Part shown: positions 46,701-60,500 of the stretch, piece after piece
How positions within the stretch are numbered: position 1 is the first letter of the stretch
Layout: the number at the start of each line of letters is the position of its first letter
DNA from: Euonymus europaeus
Lineage: Eukaryota; Streptophyta; Magnoliopsida; Celastrales; Celastraceae
Direction of reading: 5' to 3'
Length of the DNA stretch: 64,000 bases
Assembly (NCBI GenBank): GCA_963580455.1
Contig: OY756966.1
Location: forward strand, 12,651,001 to 12,715,000
Program-made: the position numbers and the translations under genes
Notes under the pieces: model-generated
The model's database searches: none
Seen by the model: only the letters and a program-made list of their open reading frames with translations
Told to the model about the DNA's origin: nothing

Positions 46701-48905
46701 TATACTCATAAAATTTGACATAGAAGAACATTAAAAAGTGTACACCGAGCAGCTTTGATGGTCCGAAGTTGCTCAACTTCTATATAGAAGAGGATTTAAC
46801 GGCTTTGTCCATTTGTCATAGAAAGTTAGTGTTTTGTCAAGGAAATAATCTTGAAAGCTTATACTCATAAAATTTGACATAGAAGAAAATTAAATAGTGT
46901 GCACCGAGCAACTTTGATGGTCCGAAGTTGCTCAACTCTCACTATGGAGGAGCTTTTAACAGTTTTGTCCATTTGTCATAGAAAGTTGGGGTTTTGTCAT
47001 CGGAATAATCTAGGAAGCTTATACTCGTAAAATTTGAGATAAACGAACATTAAAAAGTGTACACCGAGCAATTTTGATGGTCCGAAGTTGCCCAACTCTC
47101 TCTATGGATGAGCTTTTAACGGTTTTGTTCATTTGTCATAGAAAGTTGTTGTTTTGTCATCGGAATAATCTAGGAAGCTTATACTCGTAAAATTTGAGAT
47201 AGAAGAACATTAAAAAATGTACACCGAGCAACATTGATGGTCCAAAGTTGTTCAACTCTCTCTATGGATGAGCTTTTAACGGTTTTTGTCCATTTGTCAT
47301 AGAAAGTTAGTATTTTGTCATCGAAATAATCTGTGAAGCTTATATACTTATAAAATTTGACATAAAAGAACATTAAAAAGTGTACACCCAGCAACTTTGA
47401 TGGTCCGAAGTTGCTCAACTCTCTCTATGGAGAAGCTTTTAACGGTTTTGTTCATTTGTCATAGAAAGTTGTTGTTCTGTCATCGGAATAATCTAGGAAG
47501 CTTATAGTCATAAAATTTGAGATAGAAGAACATTAAAAAGTGTACACCGAGCAACTTTGATGGTCCGAAATTGCTCAACTCTCTCTATGGATGAGCTTTT
47601 AACGGTTTTTTCCATTTGTCATAGAAAGTTAGTGTTTTTTCATCGAAATAATCTGTGAAGCTTATATACTCGTAAAATTTGACATAGAAGAACATTAAAA
47701 AGTGTACACCGAGCAACTTTGATGGCCTGAAGTTGCTCAACTTCTCTATAGAGGATGTTTTAACGGCTTTGTCCATTTGTCATAGAAAGTTAGTGTTTTG
47801 TCATCGAAATAATCTAGGAAGCTTATATACTCGTGAAATTTGACATAGAAGAACATTAAAAAGTGTACGCCGAGCAACTTTGATGGTCCAAAGTTGCTCA
47901 ACTTCTCTATAGAGGAGGTTTTAACGACTTTGTCCATTTGTCATAGAAAGGTAGTGTTTTGTCAAGGAAATGATCTTGGAAGCTTGTACTCATAAAATTT
48001 GACATAGAATAACAATAAAAAGTGTACACCAGGCAACGTTGATGGTCCGAAGTTGCTCAACTCTCTCTGGAGGAGCTTTTAACGGTTTTGTCCATTTGTC
48101 ATAGAAAGTTGGTGTTTTGTCATGGGAATAATCTAGGAAGCTTATACTCGTAAAATTTGACATAGAAGAACATTAAAAAGTGTACACCGACCAACTTTGA
48201 TGGTCCGAAGTTGCTCAACTCTCTCTATGGAGGAGCTTTTAACAATTTTGTACATTTATCATAGAAAGTTAGGATTTTGTAAAGGAAATATTATTGGAAG
48301 CTTATACTCATAAAATATGACATAGAATAACAATAAAAAGTGTAAAATGAGCAACTTTGATGGTCCGAAGTTGCTCAACTCTCTCTATGGATGAGCATTT
48401 AACGGTTTTGTCCACTTGTCATAGAAAGTTAGTGTTTTGTCATCGAAATAATCTGTAAAGCTTATATACTCGTAAAATTTGACATAGAAGAACATTAAAA
48501 AGTGTACACCGAGCAACTTTGATGGTTCGAAGTTGCTCAACTTCTGTATAGAGGAGGTTCTATCGGCTTTGTCCATTTGTAATAGAAAGTTCGTGTTTTG
48601 TCAAGAAAATAATCTTGAAAGCTTATACTCATAAAATTTGACATAGAATAACAATAAAAAGTGTACACCGAGCAACTTTGATGGTCCGAAGTTGCTCAAC
48701 TTCTCTATAGATGAGGTTTTAACGGCTTTGTCCATTTGTCATAGAAAGTTGGTGTTTTGTCATCGAAATAATCTAGGAAGCTTATATACTCATAAAATTT
48801 GACATAGAAGAACATTAGAAAGTGTACACCGAGCAACTTTGATGGTCCAAAGTTGCTCAACTTCTCTATAGAGGAGGGTTTAACGGCTTTGTCCATTTGT
48901 CATAG
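43778..48905 (-). repeat. HOR A: 2564-bp unit (16 monomers), two copies
   Basis: Copy 1 is about 43778-46341 and copy 2 about 46342-48905. Matching landmarks sit exactly 2564 bp apart, for example 43898/46462, 45021/47585, 45182/47746 and 45821/48385. Differences are scattered single bases. Similarity extends left to about 43540. A looser relative lies at 41.6-43.2 kb, offset by 3362 or 3202 bp, showing an older round of duplication with a one-monomer indel. Confidence 0.87.
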
Positions 48906-51900
48906 AAAGTTTGTGTTTTGTCATCGAAATAATCTATGAAGCTTGTATACTCGTAAAATTTGACATAGAAGAACATTGAAAAGTGTACACCGAGCAACTT
49001 TGACGGTCCGAAGTTGCTCAACTCTCTCTATGGATGAGCTTTTAACGGTTTTGTCAATTTGTCATAGAAAGTTAGTGTTTTGGCATCGAAATAATCTGTG
49101 AAGCTTATATACTCGTAAAATTTGACATAGAAGAACATTAAAAAGTGTACACCAAGCAAATTTGATGGTCCGAAGTTGCTCAACTTCTCTATAGAAGAGG
49201 TTTTAACGGCTTTGTCCATTTATCATAGAAAGTTAGTGTTTTGTCATAGAAATAAACTTGGAAGCTTATATACTCGTAAAATTTGACATAGAAGAACATT
49301 AAAAAGTGTACACCGAGCAACTTTGATGGTCCGAAGTTGCTCAACTCTCTCTATGGAGGAGCTTTTAACAATTTTGTCCATTTGTCATAGAAAGTTGGTG
49401 TTTTTTCATCGGAATAATCTAGGAAGCTTATACTTGTAAAATTTGAGATAAACGAACATTAAAAAGTGTAAAGCGAGCAATTTTGATGGTCCGAAGTTGC
49501 TCAACTCTCTCTATGGAGGGGCTTTTAACTGTTTTGTTCATTTTTCATAGAAAGTTGTTGTTTTGTCAGCGGAATAATCTAGGAAGCTTATACTCGTAAA
49601 ATTTGAGATAGAAGAACATTAACAAGTGTACACCGAGCAACTTTGATGGTTCAAAGTTGCTCAACTCTCTCTGGATGAGCTTTTAACGGTTTTGTCCATT
49701 TGTCATAGAAAGTTGGTGTTTTGTCATGGGAATAATCTAGGAAGCTTACACTCGTAAAATTTGAGATAGTAGAACATTAAAAAGTGTACACCGACCAACT
49801 TTGATGGTCCGAAGTTGCTCAACTCTCTCTATGGATGAGCTTTTAATGATTTTGTCTATTTGTCATAGAAAGTTAGTGTTTTGTCATTGAAATAATAAAT
49901 TTGACATAGAAGAACATTAAAAAGTGTACACCCAGCAACTTTGATTGTCCGAAGTTGCTCAACTCTCTCTATGGAGGAGCTTTTAACGGTTTTGTTCATT
50001 TGTCATAGAAAGTTGTAGTTTTGTCATCGGAATAATCTAGGAAGCTTATACTCGTAAAATTTGAGATAGAATAACAATAAAAAGTGTACACCAAGCAACG
50101 TTGATGGTCCGAAGTTGCTCAACTCTCTCTATGGACGAGCTTTTAACGGTTTTGTCCATTTGTAATAGAAAGTTGGTGTTTTGTCATCGGAATAAACTAT
50201 GAAGCTTATACTCGTAAAATTTGAGATAGAATAACATTAAAAAGTGTACACCGAGCAACATTGATGGTCTAAAGTTTCTCAACTCTCTCTGGAGGAACTT
50301 TTAACGGTTTTGTCCATTTGTCATAGAAAGTTGGTGTTTTGTCATGGGAATAATCTAGGAAGCTTATACTCCTAAAATTTGACATAGAAAAACATTAAAA
50401 AGTGTACACCGAGAAACTTTGATGGTCCGAAGTTGCTCAACTTCTCTATAGAGGAGGTTTTAACGGCTTTGTCCATTTGTCATAGAAAGTTAGTGTTTTG
50501 TCATCGAAATAATCTAGGAAGCTTATATACTCATAAAATTTGACATAGAAGAACATTAAAAAGTGTACACCGAGCAACTTTGATGCTCCGAAGTTGCTTA
50601 ACTTCTCTATAGAGGAGGTTTTAACGGCTTTGTCCATTTGTCATAGAAAGTTAGTGTTTTGTCATCGAAATAATCTAGGAAGCTTATATACTCGTAAAAT
50701 TTGACATAGAAGAACATTAAAAAGTGTACACCGAGCAACTTTGATGGTCCAAAGTTGCTCAATTTCTCTATAGAGGAGGTTTTAATGGCGTTGTCCATTT
50801 GTCATAGAAAGTTAGTGTTTTGTCACGGAAATAATCTTGGAAGCTTATACTCATAAAATTTGACATGGAATAACAGTAAAAAGTGTACACCGAGCAACTT
50901 TGATGGTCCGAAGTTGGTCAACTTCTCTATAGATGAGGTTTTAACGGCTTTGTCCATTTGTCATAGAAAGTTGGTGTTTTGTCATAGAAATAATCTAGGA
51001 AGTTTATATACTCATAAAATTTGACATAGAAGAACATTAGAAAGTGTACACCGAGCAACTTTGATGGTCCAAAGTTGCTCAACTTCTCTATAGAGGAGGT
51101 TTTAACGACTTTGTCCATTTGTCATAGAAAGTTAGTGTTTTGTCAAGGAAATAATCTTGGAAGCTTATACTCATAAAATTTGACATAGAATAACAATAAA
51201 AAGTGTACACCGAGCTACTTTGATGGTCCGAAGTTGCTCAACTCTCTCTATGGATGAGCTTTTAACGGTTTTCTCAATTTGTCATAAAAAGTTAGTGTTT
51301 TGGCATCGAAATGATCTATGAAGCTTATATACTCATAAAATTTGACATAGAAGAATATTAGAAAGTGTACACCGAGCAACTTTGATGGTCCAAAGTTGCT
51401 CAACTTCTCTATAGAAGAGGATTTAACGGCTTTGTCTATTTGTCATAGAAAGTTAGTGTTTTGTCAAGGAAATAATCTTGAAAACTTATACTCATAAAAT
51501 TTGACATAGAGGAACATTAAATAGTGTACACCGAGCAACTTTGATGGTCCGAAGTTGCTCAACTCTCACTATGGAGGAGCTTTTAACAGTTTTGTCCATT
51601 TGTCATAGAAAGTTGGTGTTTTGTCATCGGAATAATCTAGGAAGCTTATACTCGTAAAATTTGAGATAAACGAACATTAAAAAGTGTACACCGAGCAACT
51701 TTGATGGTCCAAAGTTGCTCAACTTCTCTATAGAAGAGGGTTTAACGGCTTTTTCCATTTGTCATAGAAAGTTTGTGTTTTGTCATCGAAATAATCTATG
51801 AAGCTTGTATACTCGTAAAATTGGACATAGAAGAACATTGAAAAGTGTACACCGAGCAACTTTGACGGTCCGAAGTTGCTCAACTCTCTCTATGGATGAG

Positions 51901-54900
51901 CTTTTAACGGTTTTGTCAATTTGTCATAGAAAGTTAGTGTTTTGGCATCGAAATAATCTGTGAAGCTTATATACTCGTAAAATTTGACATAGAAGAACAT
52001 TAAAAAGTGTACACCAAGCAACTTTGATGGTCCGAAGTTGCTCAACTTCTCTATAGAAGAGGTTTTAACGGCTTTGTCCATTTATCATAGAAAGTTAGTG
52101 TTTTGTCATAGAAATAATCTTGGAAGCCTATATACTCGTAAAATTTGACATAGAATAACATTAAAAAGTGTACACCGAGCAACTTTGATGGTCCGAAGTT
52201 GCTCAACTCTCTCTATGGAGGAGCTTTTAACAATTTTGTCCATTTGTCATAGAAAGTTGGTGTTTTTTCACCGGAATAATCTAGGAAGCTTATACTTGTA
52301 AAATTTGAGATAAACGAACATTAAAAAGTGTAAAGCGAGCAATTTTGATGGTCCGAAGTTGCTCAACTCTCTCTATGGAGGGGCTTTTAACTGTTTTGTT
52401 CATTTTTCATAGAAAGTTGTTGTTTTGTCAGCGGAATAATCTAGGAAGCTTATACTCGTAAAATTTGAGATAGAAGAACATTAACAAGTGTACACCGAGC
52501 AACTTTGATGGTTCGAAGTTGCTCAACTCTCTCTGGATGAGCTTTTAACGGTTTTGTCCATTTGTCATAGAAAGTTGGTGTTTTGTCATGGGAATAATCT
52601 AGGAAGCTTACACTCGTAAAATTTGAGATAGTAGAACATTAAAAAGTGTACACCGACCAACTTTGATGGTCCGAAGTTGCTCAACTCTCTCTATGGATGA
52701 GCTTTTAATGATTTTATCTATTTGTCATAGAAAGTTAGTGTTTTGTCATCGAAATAATAAATTTGACATAGAAGAACATTAAAAAGTGTACACCCAGCAA
52801 CTTTGATTGTCCGAAGTTGCTCAACTCTCTCTATGGAGGAGCTTTTAACGGTTTTGTTCATTTGTCATAGAAAGTTGTAGTTTTGTCATCGGAATAATCT
52901 AGGAAGCTTATACTCGTAAAATTTGAGATAGAATAACAATAAAAAGTGTACACCAAGCAACGTTGATGGTCCGAAGTTGCTCAACTCTCTCTATGGACGA
53001 GCTTTTAACGGTTTTGTCCATTTGTAATAGAAAGTTGGTGTTTTGTCATCGGAATAAACTATAAAGCTTATACTCGTAAAATTTGAGATAGAATAACATT
53101 AAAAAGTGTACACGGAGCAACATTGATGGTCTAAAGTTGCTCAACTCTCTCTGGAGGAACTTTTAACGGTTTTGTCCATTTGTCATAGAAAGTTGGTGTT
53201 TTGTCATGGGAATAATCTAGGAAGCTTATACTCCTAAAATATGACATAGAAAAACATTAAAAAGTGTACACCGAGAAACTTTGATGGTCCGAAGTTGCTC
53301 AACTTCTCTATAGAGGAGGTTTTAACGGCTTTGTCCATTTGTCATAGAAAGTTAGTGTTTTGTCATCGAAATAATCTAGGAAGCTTATATACTCATAAAA
53401 TTTGACATAGAAGAACATTAAAAAGTGTACACCGAGCAACTTTGATGCTCCGAAGTTGCTCAACTTCTCTATAGAGGAGGTTTTAACGGCTTTGTCCATT
53501 TGTCATAGAAAGTTAGTGTTTTGTCATCGAAATAATCTAGGAAGCTTATATACTCGTAAAATTTGACATAGAAGAACATTAAAAAGTGTACACCGAGCAA
53601 CTTTGATGGTCCAAAGTTGCTCAATTTCTCTATAGAGGAGGTTTTAATGGCGTTGTCCATTTGTCATAGAAAGTTAGTGTTTTGTCACGGAAATAATCTT
53701 GGAAGCTTATACTCATAAAATTTGACATAGAATAACAATAAAAAGTGTACACCGAGCAACTTTGATGGTCCGAAGTTGGTCAACTTCTCTATAGATGAGG
53801 TTTTAACGGCTTTGTCCATTTGTCATAGAAAGTTGGTGTTTTGTCATAGAAATAATCTAGGAAGCTTATATACTCATAAAATTTGACATAGAAGAACATT
53901 AGAAAGTGTACACCGAGCAACTTTGATGGTCCAAAGTTGCTCAACTTCTCTATAGAGGAGGTTTTAACGACTTTGTCCATTTGTCATAGAAAGTTAGTGT
54001 TTTGTCAAGGAAATAATCTTGGAAGCTTATACTCATAAAATTTGACATAGAATAACAATAAAAAGTGTACACCGAGCTACTTTGATGGTCCGAAGTTGCT
54101 CAACTCTCTCTATGGATGAGATTTTAACGGTTTTCTCAATTTGTCATAAAAAGTTAGTGTTTTGGCATCAAAATGATCTATGAAGCTTATATACTCATAA
54201 AATTTGACATAGAAGAATATTAGAAAGTGTACACCGAGCAACTTTGATGGTCCAAAGTTGCTCAACTTCTCTATAGAAGAGGATTTAACGGCTTTGTCTA
54301 TTTGTCATAGAAAGTTAGTGTTTTGTCAAGGAAATAATCTTGAAAACTTATACTCATAAAATTTGACATAGAGGAACATTAAATAGTGTACACCGAGCAA
54401 CTTTGATTGTCCGAAGTTGCTCAACTCTCACTATGGAGGAGCTTTTAACAGTTTTGTCCATTTGTCATAGAAAGTTGGTGTTTTGTCATCGGAATAATCT
54501 AGGAAGGTTATACTCGTAAAATTTGAGATAAACGAACATTAAAAATTGTACACCGAGCAACTTTGATGGTCCAAAGTTGCTCAACTTCTCTATAGAAGAG
54601 GGTTTAACGGCTTTGTCCATTTGTCATAGAAAGTTTGTGTTTTGTCATCGAAATAATCTATGAAGCTTGTATACTCGTAAAATTGGACATAGAAGAACAT
54701 TGAAAAGTGTACACCGAGCAACTTTGACGGTCCGAAGTTGCTCAACTCTCTCTATGGATGAGCTTTTAACGGTTTTGTCAATTTGTCATAGAAAGTTAGT
54801 GTTTTGGCATCGAAATAATCTGTGAAGCTTATATACTCGTAAAATTTGACATAGAAGAACATTAAAAAGTGTACACCAAGCAACTTTGATGGTCCGAAGT

Positions 54901-56640
54901 TGCTCAACTTCTCTATAGAAGAGGTTTTAACGGCTTTGTCCATTTATCATAGAAAGTTAGTGTTTTGTCATAGAAATAATCTTGGAAGCCTATATACTCG
55001 TAAAATTTGACATAGAATAACATTAAAAAGTGTACACCGAGCAACTTTGATGGTCCGAAGTTGCTCAACTCTCTCTATGGAGGAGCTTTTAACAATTTTG
55101 TCCATTTGTCATAGAAAGTTGGTGTTTTTTCATCGGAATAATCTAGGAAGCTTATACTTGTAAAATTTGAGATAAACGAACATTAAAAAGTGTAAAGCGA
55201 GCAATTTTGATGGTCCGAAGTTGCTCAACTCTCTCTATGGAGGGGCTTTTAACTGTTTTGTTCATTTTTCATAGAAAGTTGTTGTTTTGTCAGCGGAATA
55301 ATCTAGGAAGCTTATACTCGTAAAATTTGAGATAGAAGAACATTAACAAGTGTACACCGAGCAACTTTGATGGTTCAAAGTTGCTCAACTCTCTCTGGAT
55401 GAGCTTTTAACGGTTTTGTCCATTTGTCATAGAAAGTTGGTGTTTTGTCATGGGAATAATCTAGGAAGCTTACATTCGTAAAATTTGAGATAGTAGAACA
55501 TTAAAAAGTGTACACCGACCAACTTTGATGGTCCGAAGTTGCTCAACTCTCTCTATGGATGAGCTTTTAATGATTTTATCTATTTGTCATAGAAAGTTAG
55601 TGTTTTGTCATCGAAATAATAAATTTGACATAGAAGAACATTAAAAAGTGTACACCCAGCAACTTTGATTGTCCGAAGTTGCTCAACTCTCTCTATGGAG
55701 GAGCTTTTAACGGTTTTTTTCATTTGTCATAGAAAGTTGTAGTTTTGTCATCGGAATAATCTAGGAAGGTTATACTCGTAAAATTTGAGATAGAATAACA
55801 ATAAAAAGTGTACACCAAGCAACGTTGATGGTCCGAAGTTGCTCAACTCTCTCTATGGACGAGCTTTTAACGGTTTTGTCCATTTGTAATAGAAAGTTGG
55901 TGTTTTGTCATCGGAATAAACTATGAAGCTTATACTCGTAAAATTTGAGATAGAATAACATTAAAAAGTGTACACCGAGCAACATTGATGGTCTAAAGTT
56001 GCTCAACTCTCTCTGGAGGAACTTTTAACGGTTTTGTCCATTTGTCATAGAAAGTTGGTGTTTTGTCATGGGAATAATCTAGGAAGCTTATACTCCTAAA
56101 ATTTGACATAGAAAAACATTAAAAAGTGTACACCGAGAAACTTTGATGGTCCGAAGTTGCTCAACTTCTCTATAGACGAGGTTTTAACGGCTTTGTCCAT
56201 TTGTCATAGAAAGTTAGTGTTTTGTCATCGAAATAATCTAGGAAGCTTATATACTCATAAAATTTGACATAGAAGAACATTAAAAAGTGTACACCGAGCA
56301 ACTTTGATGCTCCGAAGTTGCTCAACTTCTCTATAGAGGAGGTTTTAACGGCTTTGTCCATTTGTCATAGAAAGTTAGTGTTTTGTCATCGAAATAATCT
56401 AGGAAGCTTATATACTCGTAAAATTTGACATGGAAGAACATTAAAAAGTGTACACCGAGCAACTTTGATGGTCCAAAGTTGCTCAACTTCTCTATAGAGG
56501 AGGTTTTAATGGCCTTGTCCATTTGTCATAGAAAGTTAGTGTTTTGTCACGGAAATAATCTTGGAAGCTTATACCCATAAAATTTGACAAAGAATAACAA
56601 TAAAAAGTGTACACCGAGCAACTTTGATGGTCCGAAGTTG
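48840..56640 (-). repeat. HOR B: 2862-bp unit (18 monomers, one shortened), 2.7 copies
   Basis: Copies begin near 48840, 51702 and 54564; the third stops near 56640. Landmarks recur at exactly 2862 bp: 49028/51890/54752, 50446/53308/56170 and 50607/53469/56331. One monomer per unit has lost about 22 bp including its HindIII site (aataataaattt at 49891, 52753 and 55615), which explains why the period is 22 bp short of eighteen full monomers. Copies differ by rare substitutions only. Confidence 0.9.
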
Positions 56641-57589
56641 CTCAACTCTCTCTACGGATGAGCTTTTAACAGTTTTGTCAATTTTTCAGAGAAAGTTAGT
56701 GTTTTGGCATTGAAATAATCTGTGAAGCTTATATACTCGTAAAATTTGACATAGAAGAACATTAAAAAGTGTACACCAAGCAACTTTGATGGTCCGAAGT
56801 TGCTCAACTTCTCTATAGAGGAGGTTTTAACGGCTTTGTCCATTTATCATAGAAAGTTAGTGTTTTGTCATCGAAATAATCTAGGAAGCTTATATACTCG
56901 TAAAATTTGACATAGAAGAACATTAAAAAGTGTACACCGAGCAGCTGTGATGGTCCGAAGTTGCTCAACTTTTATATAGAAGAGGATTTAACGTCTTTGT
57001 CCATTTGTCATAGAAAGTTAGTGTTTTGTCAAGGAAATAATCTTGAAAGCTTATACTCATAAAATTTGACATAGAAGAACATTAAAAAGTGTACACCGAC
57101 AAACTTTGATGGTCCGAGGTTGCACAACTCTCTCTATCGAGAAGCTTTTAACGGTTTTGTCCATTTGTCATAGAAAGTTGGTGTTTTGCATGGGAATAAT
57201 CTAGGAAGCTTACACTTGTAAAATTTGAGATAGTAGAACATTAAAAACTGTACACCGAGCAACTTTTGATGGTCCGAAGTTGCTCAACTCTCTCTATGTA
57301 GGAGCTTTTAACGGTTTTGTCCATTTGTCATAGAAAGTTGGTGTTTAGTCATCGGAATAAACTAGGAAGCTTATACTCGTAAAATTAGCGATAGAATAAC
57401 ATTAAAAAGTGTACACTGAGCAACTTTGATGGTCCGATCTTGCTCAACTCTCTCTATGGAGGAGCTTTTAACGGTTTTGTCCATTTGTCATAGAAAGTTG
57501 GTGTTTAGTCATCGGAATATACTAAGAAGCTTATACTGGTAAAATTTGCGATAGAATAACATTAAAAAGTGTACACCGAGCAACTTTGA

Positions 57590-60500
57590 TGGTCCGAAGT
57601 TGCTCAACTCTCTCTGGATGAGCTTTTAACGGTTTTGTCCATTTGTCATAGAAAGTTGGTGTTCTGTCATAGGAATAATCTAGGAAGCTTACACTCGTAA
57701 AATTTGAGATAGTAGAATATTAAAAAGTGTACACCGAGGAACTTTGATGGTCCGAAGTTGCTCAACTCTCTCTGTGGAGGAGCTTTTAACGGTTTTGTCC
57801 ATTTGTCATAGAAAGTTGGTGTTTAGTCATCGGAATAAACTAGGAAGCTTATACTCGTAAAATTTGACATAGAATAACAATAAAAAGTGTACACCGAGCA
57901 ACGTTGATGGTCCGAAGTTGCTCAACTCTCTCTATGGAGAAGCTTTTAATGGTTTTGTCCATTTGTCACAAAAAGTTGGTGTTTTGTCATGGGAATAATC
58001 TACGAAGCTTACACTCGTAAAATTTGAGATAGTAGAATATTAAAAAGTGTACACCGAGCAACTTTGATGGTCCAAATTGCTCAACTCTCTCTATGGAGGA
58101 GCTTTTAACGGTTTTGTCCATTTGTCATAGAAAGTAGGTGTTTTGTCATCGGAATAAACTAGGAAGCTTATACTCGTAAAATTTGAGATAGAATAACATT
58201 AAAAAGTGTACACCGAGCAACTTTGATGGTCCGAAGTTGCTTAACTCTTTCTGGATGAGCTTTTAATGGTTTTGCCCATTTGTCATAGAAAGTTGGTGTT
58301 TTGTCATGGGAATAATCTAGGAAGCTTACACTCGTAAAATTTGAGATAGTAGAACATTAAAAAGTGTACACCGAGCAACTTTGATGATCCGAAGTTGCTC
58401 AACTCTCTCTATGGAAGAGCTTTTAACAGTTTTGTCCATTTGTCATAGAAAGTTGGTCTTTTTTCATCGGAATAATCTAGGAAGCTTATACTTATAAAAT
58501 TTGAGATAAATGAACGTTAAAAAGTATACACTGAGCAATTTTGATGGTCCGAAGTTGCTCAACTCTCTCTATGGAGGAGCTTTTAACGGTTTTGTTCATT
58601 TGTCATAGAAAGTTCTTGTTTTGTCAGCGGAATAATCTAGGAAGCTTATACTCATAAAATATGAAATAGAAAAATATTAAAAAGTGTACACCGAGCAACT
58701 TTGATGGTCCAAAGTTGCTCAACTTCTCTATAGAGGAGGGTTTAACGGCTTTGTCCATTTGTCATAGAAAGTTTGTGTTTTGTCATCGAAATAATCTATG
58801 AAGCTTGTATACTCGTAAAATTTGACATAGAAGAACATTAAAAATTGTACAACGAGCAACTTTGATGGTCCGAAGTTGCTCAACTCTCTCTATGGATGAG
58901 CTTTTAACGGTTTTGTCAATTTGTCATAGAAAGTTAGTGTTTTGGCATCGAAATAATCTGTGAAGCTTATATACTCGTAAAATTTGACATATAAGAACAT
59001 TAAAAAGTGTACACCAAACAACTTTGATCGTCCGAAGTTGCTCAACTTCTCTATAGAGGAGGTTTTAACGGCTTTGTCCATTTATCATAGAAAGTTAGTG
59101 TTTTGTCATAGAAATAATCTTGGAAGTTTATATACTCGTAAAATTTGACATAGAAGAACATTAAAGAGTGTACACCGAGCAACTTTGATTTTCTGAAGTT
59201 GCTCAACTCTCTCTATGGAGGAGCTTTTAACAATTTTGTCCATTTGTCATAGAAAGTTGGTGTTTTGTCATCGGAATAATCTAGGAAGCTTATACATGTA
59301 AAATTTGAGATAAACGAACATTAAAAAGTGTAAAGCGAGCAATTTTGATTGTCCGAAGTTGCTCAACTCTCTCTATGGAGGGGCTTTTAACGGTTTTGTT
59401 CATTTTTCATAGAAAGTTGTTGTTTTGTCAGCGGAATAATCTAGGAAGCTTATACTCGTAAAAATTGAGATAGAAGAACATTAAAAAGTGTACACCGAGC
59501 AACTTTGATGGTCCGAAGTTGCTCAACTCTCTCTGGATGAGCTTTTAACGGTTTTTTCAATTTGTCATAGAAAGTTAGTGTTTTGGCATCGAAATAATAT
59601 ATGAAGCTTATATACTCGTAAAATTTGACATAGAAGAACATTAAAAAGTGTACACCAAGCAACTTTGATGGACCAAAGTTTCTCAACTTCTCTATTGAGG
59701 AGGTTTTAACGGCTTTGTCTATTTATCATAGAAAGTTAGTGTTTTGTCATCGAAATAATCTAGGAAGCTCAAATACTCGTAAAATTTTACATAGAAGAAC
59801 ATTAAAAAGTGTACACCGAGCAGCTTTGATGGTCCGAGGTTGCTCAACTTTTATATAGAAGAGGATTTAACGTCTTTGTCCATTTGTCATAGAAATTTAG
59901 TGTTTTGTCAAGGAAATAATCTTGAAAGCTTATACTCATAAAATTTGACATAGAAGAACATTAAAAAGTGTACACCGAGCAGCTTTGATGGTCCGAAGTT
60001 GCTCAACTCTCACTATGGAGGAGCTTTTAACAGTTTTGTCCATTTGTCATAGAAAGTTGATGTTTTGTCATCGGAGAAATCTAGGAAGCTTATACTCGTA
60101 AAATTTGAGATAAACGAACATTAAAAAGTGTACACCGAGCAACTTTTATGGTCCGAAGTTGCTCAACTCTCTCTGGATGAGCTTTGAACAGTTTTGTCCA
60201 TTTGTCATAGAAAGTTGGTGTTTTGTCATGGGAATAATCTAGGAAGCTTACACTCGTAAAATTTGAGATAGTAGAACATTAAAAAGTGTACACCGAGCAA
60301 CTTTGATGGTCCGAAGTTGCTCAACTCTCTCTATGTAGGAGCTTTTAACGGTTTTGTCCATTTGTCATAGAAAGTTGGTGTTTAGTCATCGGAATAAACC
60401 AGGAAGCTTATACTCGTAAAATTAGCGATAGAATAACATTAAAAAGTGTACACCGAGCAACTTTGATGGTCCGAAGTTGCTCAACTCTCTCTATGGAGGA

